Part shown: positions 4,481 to 8,473 of the stretch, one piece after another
Layout: each line of letters opens with the position of its first letter
Position numbering within the stretch: position 1 is the first letter of the stretch
Assembly (NCBI GenBank): GCA_031286975.1
Contig: JAITTM010000074.1
Coordinates: 1-8,473 of the forward strand
Direction of reading: 5' to 3'
DNA length: 8,473 bases
DNA from: Coriobacteriales bacterium
Lineage (GTDB): Bacteria; Actinomycetota; Coriobacteriia; Coriobacteriales; UBA8131
Translations under genes and position numbers: made by a program
Notes under the pieces: model-generated
What the model was told of the DNA's origin: nothing
The model's database searches: none
Seen by the model: the letters and a program-made list of their open reading frames with translations, nothing else

Positions 4481-4999
4481 GTGCGCGCATTACCTACAAG
4501 AAAACTCGACAAGCGGATCATCACCGTCTGGCGCCTGAGCGCCCTGATCAATACGGTGCTGTGGTCCGCGTTTGCCCTCGTGCCCCTGGGCATCGGCTGG
4601 CTGGTGTCTGCCACGCTGAGGGACGCGGAATCTCATTTTGCCGCTTTTGTCCTCGGCTGGGTCTTTGCCGCCGCCGCCGCCGTGGCACTCGTATTCTTCA
4701 TCGCTTTTGTGGTCATCGCCCCCCGTGTTCGTTGGCTACGCTGGAGCTTTGAGGTGGGGGAGGATGAGATCGACATCCACAAAGGCATCATCTGGCGCGA
4801 GCGCATCATCATCCCGCTCATCCGCGTGCAGAACGTCGATACCAAGCAAGGACCTATCCTGCGCGCCAACCACCTGGCGTCCTTCACGGTCTCAACGGCA
4901 GCCGGTGCGCACGAGATACCCGGGCTCGCCGTCGATGAGGCAGACGTCCTGCGCGACCGTGTGGCCCTTCTCGCGAGAATAGCGCAAGAAGATGTCTAG
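4481..4999 (+). CDS. Bacterial PH-domain membrane protein, YdbS-like
   Basis: This 172-residue protein has two membrane helices (about 22-43 and 56-80) followed by one bacterial PH-like domain of the bPH2 (YdbS/YdbT, formerly DUF304) type (about 85-165). The domain shows WSFEVGEDEIDIHKGIIW (88-105) and IPLIRVQNVDTKQGPILR (111-128), the family's signature around a conserved RVQN. The start is GTG 4481, supported by tandem ribosome binding sites, AAGGAGG (4461-4467) and AAGGAG (4469-4474), six bases before the start. It overlaps the next gene by 8 bases. In Bacillus subtilis a small/large pair, YdbS-YdbT, belongs to the SigW regulon and is reported to protect against a bacteriocin. A similar envelope role here is inference by family and pairing. 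The biochemical function of bPH2 proteins is not established. Confidence 0.88.
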   Translation: MRALPTRKLDKRIITVWRLSALINTVLWSAFALVPLGIGWLVSATLRDAESHFAAFVLGWVFAAAAAVALVFFIAFVVIAPRVRWLRWSFEVGEDEIDIHKGIIWRERIIIPLIRVQNVDTKQGPILRANHLASFTVSTAAGAHEIPGLAVDEADVLRDRVALLARIAQEDV

Positions 5000-7031
5000 T
5001 GTACAGCAGCCAACCGGCACACGTCCCCCTGCCTCACCCGGCACGCAGCGGCCAACCGGCACACTGCTCGCGTCGGGCGGTATCGCGCCGGGCCCCCATC
5101 GCATCCATCCCGCCTACGTGATCACCACGGCACTTCGTATGGGGCTCAGCATCATTGTCGTGCTGCTCTTTATGATCATGGGCTCGCTGGGCACCGTGAT
5201 ACAGGAGGCCATGAGAAGCAACAATGCGATGGCACCTTTGATCATCATCATCGGCGGCATTGGGCTCATCGCGCTCATCATCGCGCTTATCGCATTGGGC
5301 TCGTATCTCTCATACAAGCGGTTTTTGTGGGAGATAACCCAGACCGACATACATATCTACTCCGGCATCATCATAAAGAAGCAGGCGCACATCCCGTTTT
5401 ATCGCGTGCAATCCATCGACTTCAACGCCGGTATCATCGACCGTATCCTCGGCATCGTCAAGCTCAAGGTCGAAACCGCGGGCGGTGCCGCCAACCAGAG
5501 CAGTGTCATTCCCGCGCTCAAACTCAACGAGGCAGAGGCTCTGCGCGCCGAGGTCTTCTCGCGCAAACGTGCTCTCAGCCAGCAGGCACAGGCAAACAAG
5601 CCGGGGAGAAGCCCGGGCGCTCCCGCCTCGGCCGTGCCCCGCTTTGACCCGCAGACCGGCCAGCCGTTGCCCGCCCCAGCCGTGCCCCGCTTTGACCCGC
5701 AGACCGGCGCGCCCTTATCCCCAGCACACTCGGCCGCCGCAGCTGCCGCAACCGCCACGGGCACCGCGGGCGCCCTCGTGCAGGATTTCGCTAACTCCGC
5801 CTCGTCGATGCGCGGCATCTTTGCCGAGGACTACAACGAGGACGCACCCATCGAGTACGAGTACGGGCTGAGCGGCAAGGAGCTCTTTCTTGCGTCCATC
5901 TCAGGCGACCACAACGTTGTGGCGTTTGCTGCCATCATCGGTTTCATCTCGCAGATTCCCACCTTCCTCGGGCTTTTCAGCATAGACAACAAGGCGTTTG
6001 AGCTGGTTATCCGCAACCTTATCGAGCGCAGTGTCGGCATCCTCATCGGAGGGCTTATCCTGCTCTTTGTGGTGGTTTTCGTGCTCACTTTGGCGGGAAC
6101 CATGCTCTCGTACGGCGGCTTTAAGGCGCGCAGACGGGGCGGGCGCGTGGAGGTGGAGCGCGGGCTTCTCCAAAGGCGTTATAAAGGGGTCTCGCTCAGC
6201 AGGGTGCAGTCGCTTGAGATCAAGCAGGGGTTCATCCGCAAACGCATGGGTTATGCCGAGGTCAAGCTGCTGACCGTTGACACCTTGGATGCGTCGGGTG
6301 GTCAGCAAAATGGGCAGCAGATGCAGCTTGGTCTGGTGATACACCCCTTTATCAAACTTGAGCGCGTGCCCGAGATCGTTCAGCATATGGTGCCCGATTA
6401 CGCGTTGGTTCCTGCGCAAGCCGAGCTCAAGAAGCTGCCCAAAGTGGCGTTCAGGCGCTCGCTGTTTCGCAATATCGTCTGGTCGGGTGTGCCCTGTGCG
6501 CTCTTTCTCGTGGGGCTTCTCGGCTTTTTTGTGCCGCTCGTCGTGCCAACGGAGCACCAGACGCTCGCAACGGTGTTCGCGGTCATTCCCGTGGCGATTA
6601 TCATGGTTTGGCGCATCTTTGCAGGCATTCTCTGGTATCGCCATGCTGCCTATGGGTATAATCAGGGAATGTTGACCATACAGCAGGGCTCCTTTGGGCA
6701 AACCACCACCCACATGCCGCGCAAGAAAATACAGTGGGCGGCCAATCGCGAGACGCCGCTTCAGCGCTGGCGCAAGCTGGCGACCATCGGCGCCACCACC
6801 GCGGCTGGCGTAAGCGGCACGCGAACAGCGCTTCGCGATGTGGCGCTGGCCGATGCTGATGCCTTCATCGAGTGGGTTCGCCCCCGCGTCGCCGCGACAG
6901 CCGCCACCGCATCAGCCACCGCATCAGCCGCCGCGACAGCCGCCGCATCAGCCGCCACGGCAGCCGCTCCCACGCCTGCCGCTGCACCCGCACCCACCCC
7001 ATCACCCGACCGAACGGAAGTGTCGCACTAG
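4992..7031 (+). CDS. Large YdbT-like protein with three bacterial PH-like domains
   Basis: This 679-residue membrane protein starts at ATG 4992 inside the end of the previous gene, so it is probably translationally coupled; it lacks a strong ribosome binding site. Layout: Pro/Gly/Thr-rich N-terminus (1-40); helices at about 42-70 and 82-106; bPH2 domain 1 (about 114-190, with IPFYRVQSIDFNAGIIDRIL); a disordered linker (200-290) carrying two PAVPRFDPQTG-like repeats; helices at about 308-330 and 347-373; bPH2 domain 2 (about 380-470, with VSLSRVQSLEIKQGFIRKR); helices at about 493-518 and 525-548; a more divergent domain 3 (about 553-630, with MPRKKIQWA where RVQ is usual); and an Ala/Thr/Pro tail (632-679). 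The pattern is three repeats of a helix pair plus PH domain. It is longer than Bacillus YdbT (about 490 residues), mostly through the linker and tail. Role unknown; probably partners the preceding gene's product. Confidence 0.88.
   Translation: MSSVQQPTGTRPPASPGTQRPTGTLLASGGIAPGPHRIHPAYVITTALRMGLSIIVVLLFMIMGSLGTVIQEAMRSNNAMAPLIIIIGGIGLIALIIALIALGSYLSYKRFLWEITQTDIHIYSGIIIKKQAHIPFYRVQSIDFNAGIIDRILGIVKLKVETAGGAANQSSVIPALKLNEAEALRAEVFSRKRALSQQAQANKPGRSPGAPASAVPRFDPQTGQPLPAPAVPRFDPQTGAPLSPAHSAAAAAATATGTAGALVQDFANSASSMRGIFAEDYNEDAPIEYEYGLSGKELFLASISGDHNVVAFAAIIGFISQIPTFLGLFSIDNKAFELVIRNLIERSVGILIGGLILLFVVVFVLTLAGTMLSYGGFKARRRGGRVEVERGLLQRRYKGVSLSRVQSLEIKQGFIRKRMGYAEVKLLTVDTLDASGGQQNGQQMQLGLVIHPFIKLERVPEIVQHMVPDYALVPAQAELKKLPKVAFRRSLFRNIVWSGVPCALFLVGLLGFFVPLVVPTEHQTLATVFAVIPVAIIMVWRIFAGILWYRHAAYGYNQGMLTIQQGSFGQTTTHMPRKKIQWAANRETPLQRWRKLATIGATTAAGVSGTRTALRDVALADADAFIEWVRPRVAATAATASATASAAATAAASAATAAAPTPAAAPAPTPSPDRTEVSH
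5631..5708 (+). repeat. 30-base exact direct repeat in the linker of the three-domain PH protein
   Basis: Bases 5631-5660 and 5679-5708 are identical and spaced 48 bases apart. Both encode AVPRFDPQTG (residues 214-223 and 230-239). Exact identity at the DNA level implies a recent duplication or ongoing sequence conversion in a disordered linker between membrane modules. Confidence 0.9.
6903..6962 (+). repeat. 12-base imperfect repeat array encoding the Ala/Thr/Ser tail
   Basis: Five 12-base units related to GCCACCGCATCA run in frame and encode ATAS, ATAS, AAAT, AAAS and AATA (residues 638-657). The array could expand or contract by four residues without a frameshift. It lies beyond the last PH-like domain. 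Confidence 0.8.
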
Positions 7032-8345
7032 ATGAGCATAGCGTTCAGCATACTCCTCACCCTGATCCTCGTCATAATCAACGGGTACTTCTCCATGAGC
7101 GAGATGGCACTCATCAACGCCCGGCGCTCCATCCTGCAACAGCAGATTGATGAGGGCTCTAAAAAGGCGGAGAAGGCCGTGGCACTCGCCGCCGATGCCG
7201 ATCGTCTGCTCGCGACCATCCAGGTCGCCATCACGCTTGTGGGCTTTGGCGCGTCCGCCGTTGCCGCGACTACCTTTGCCCAGCCCATAGCGAGCTGGCT
7301 TGAGGGCTTTGGCATCGGCTGGATAAGCGCTGCCGCGCCTGCCGTCAGCGTTGTGTTCACCACACTGCTGGTGAGCTACGTGACCCTCATCATCGGTGAG
7401 CTCGTGCCCAAGCGGATAGCGCTTTCAAACGCGGAGAGTGTGGCCCTCAGCGTTGCCGGCCCCATCCGCGTGTTCGAGCGCCTGGCGAGCCCCGTGGTCA
7501 CGCTGCTCAGCGCCTCGACCAATCTGGTGGCGCGGCTCTTTGGCATCAAAGGCGCCGAGGACCGCCAAAGCGTGAGCGAGGAGGAGATCAAGTATCTCGT
7601 CACCGAGCAGGAAACCCTGCTTGACGAGGAGAAGCGCATGATCCACGAGATCTTCGACCTGGGCGACACCGTGGCGCGTGAGGTCATGACGCCGCGCGTC
7701 GATATCATCGCCATCGAGGACGATGCCACCGTCTACCAGACCATCAGCCGCATGCGGGGCACGGGCTATTCGCGCGTGCCGGTCTACCACGAGAGCACCG
7801 ACCGCATCGTGGGCATCGCCATGGTCAAGGATCTGCTCGCCCCCCTCATTGACGACCGCGAGGACGAGCCCATCACCAGCTTCATGCGCGACCCCCTCTT
7901 TGTGCCCGAGACCAAGGACATCTTGCCCCTGTTGGGCGAGATGCAGACCTCGCACAGCCAGGTCGCCATCGTCATCGACGAGTACGGCGGCACGGCAGGC
8001 ATCATCAGCGTCGAGGACATCGTGGAGGAGATCGTGGGCGACATCTCAGACGAATACGATCCCGACAACAAATATCAGACGCAACTCTCCAGCAACGAGT
8101 GGCTCATCGACGGGCGTTTTCCTATCGATGACGCCCTCGAGCTGGGCTTTCCGGTGAAGGAGAGTGAGGATTACGAGACCATCGCCGGTTGGCTCCTCGA
8201 CACCATCGACAGCATGCCGCAAGTAGGGGATAGCCTTGATATTGACAGCTACACCTTCAAGGTCCAGTCGATGCGTCGCCACCGCATCTCGATGCTGCGC
8301 GTAACCCACACCCCGCCCGCCCCCAACGAGCCCGAAGAAGAATAG
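7032..8345 (+). CDS. CNNM/CorC-type DUF21-CBS membrane protein (hemolysin C family)
   Basis: This 437-residue protein has the full family layout. A DUF21/CNNM membrane domain (about 1-165) has helices near 3-28, 60-82, 98-125 and 135-165 and the conserved GELVPKRIA (122-130). An acidic linker follows (EEEIKYLVTEQETLLDEEKR, 183-202). The paired CBS domains span about 217-340 and include REVMTPRVDI and IDEYGGTAGIISVEDIVEEI. The C-terminal CorC_HlyC domain spans about 352-425. Relatives are Mg2+ (or other divalent cation) exporters or regulators whose CBS pair binds nucleotide; the historic hemolysin name is misleading. The ATG directly follows the TAG of the previous gene with no gap, and GGAAG (7016-7020) is the only weak ribosome binding site, so reinitiation or coupling is likely. 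Ion specificity cannot be read from sequence alone. Confidence 0.92.
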   Translation: MSIAFSILLTLILVIINGYFSMSEMALINARRSILQQQIDEGSKKAEKAVALAADADRLLATIQVAITLVGFGASAVAATTFAQPIASWLEGFGIGWISAAAPAVSVVFTTLLVSYVTLIIGELVPKRIALSNAESVALSVAGPIRVFERLASPVVTLLSASTNLVARLFGIKGAEDRQSVSEEEIKYLVTEQETLLDEEKRMIHEIFDLGDTVAREVMTPRVDIIAIEDDATVYQTISRMRGTGYSRVPVYHESTDRIVGIAMVKDLLAPLIDDREDEPITSFMRDPLFVPETKDILPLLGEMQTSHSQVAIVIDEYGGTAGIISVEDIVEEIVGDISDEYDPDNKYQTQLSSNEWLIDGRFPIDDALELGFPVKESEDYETIAGWLLDTIDSMPQVGDSLDIDSYTFKVQSMRRHRISMLRVTHTPPAPNEPEEE

Positions 8346-8473
8346 CTGAATCAGACTATTAGAGTGCCAGCTCTGTTTCGTGCGTGACGCAAAACCCTCC
8401 GTTACCTTACAGATTGTCTACAGCCATCCCATTGTGCTTGTCAGCGTGCAACCATACCCAAATACAAGAAAAG

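Noticed and set aside
5901..6713. 270-codon open frame on the minus strand opposite the three-domain PH protein
   Set aside because: The translation is highly charged, Asp/His/Lys-rich and has no family resemblance; the plus-strand frame has membrane helices and PH-domain motifs across the same bases.
8346..8473. Terminator or promoter after the CNNM gene
   Set aside because: I found no stable hairpin with a U-run and no well-spaced -35/-10 pair; weak TTGTCA-like and AT-rich pieces near the window end are not enough.

Overview
The window (about 8.5 kb, mostly about 60-65% G+C) looks like chromosomal DNA of a high-G+C anaerobe. The best guess is Actinomycetota, class Coriobacteriia (an Eggerthellaceae relative). 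The reasons are the style of the HutW/HemZ-like radical-SAM C-terminus, the Ala/Pro-rich tails and linkers, the ECF riboflavin transporter with an FMN riboswitch, and the paired bacterial-PH-domain membrane proteins. This assignment is inference from gene content and composition; no rRNA or marker phylogeny is available here.

Layout. (1) 1-567 (+): C-terminal part of a coproporphyrinogen-oxidase-like radical SAM protein whose start lies outside the window. (2) 694-1284 (+): an unrecognised membrane protein, clearly more A+T-rich than its neighbours. (3) 1359-2213 (+): a lipoprotein N-acetylmuramoyl-L-alanine amidase. (4) 2214-2366: a convergent intergenic region dominated by a long imperfect inverted repeat. 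(5) 2367-3863 (-): a flavin module, read leftwards. It runs promoter, FMN riboswitch with an unusually long peripheral stem, intrinsic terminator, RibU-type ECF substrate-binding subunit with a 14-residue repeat extension, then a PNPOx-like FMN-binding protein 3 bases downstream. (6) 3874-8345 (+): purE, then a tight three-gene set (YdbS-like PH-domain protein, a 679-residue protein with three PH-like domains, and a CNNM/CorC-type DUF21-CBS protein). The first two of these three overlap by 8 bases; the last two abut with no gap. The final 128 bases (8346-8473) hold no gene or convincing terminator that I can see.

How it fits together. The minus-strand module is a self-consistent flavin circuit. 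FMN made from imported riboflavin should bind the leader RNA, favour the terminator and shut off both the importer and its flavoprotein neighbour. The plus-strand purE-led cluster combines a purine enzyme with envelope proteins; the link to purE is probably only shared transcription.

The least conventional signal is a 27-base palindrome-centred repeat present twice (2305-2331 and 3690-3716). One copy sits in the convergent intergenic region. The other forms the tip of the long variable arm of the FMN riboswitch. Its hairpin is conserved between copies by a compensatory base-pair change, which suggests a dispersed genomic repeat that has been tolerated inside, or domesticated by, a riboswitch.
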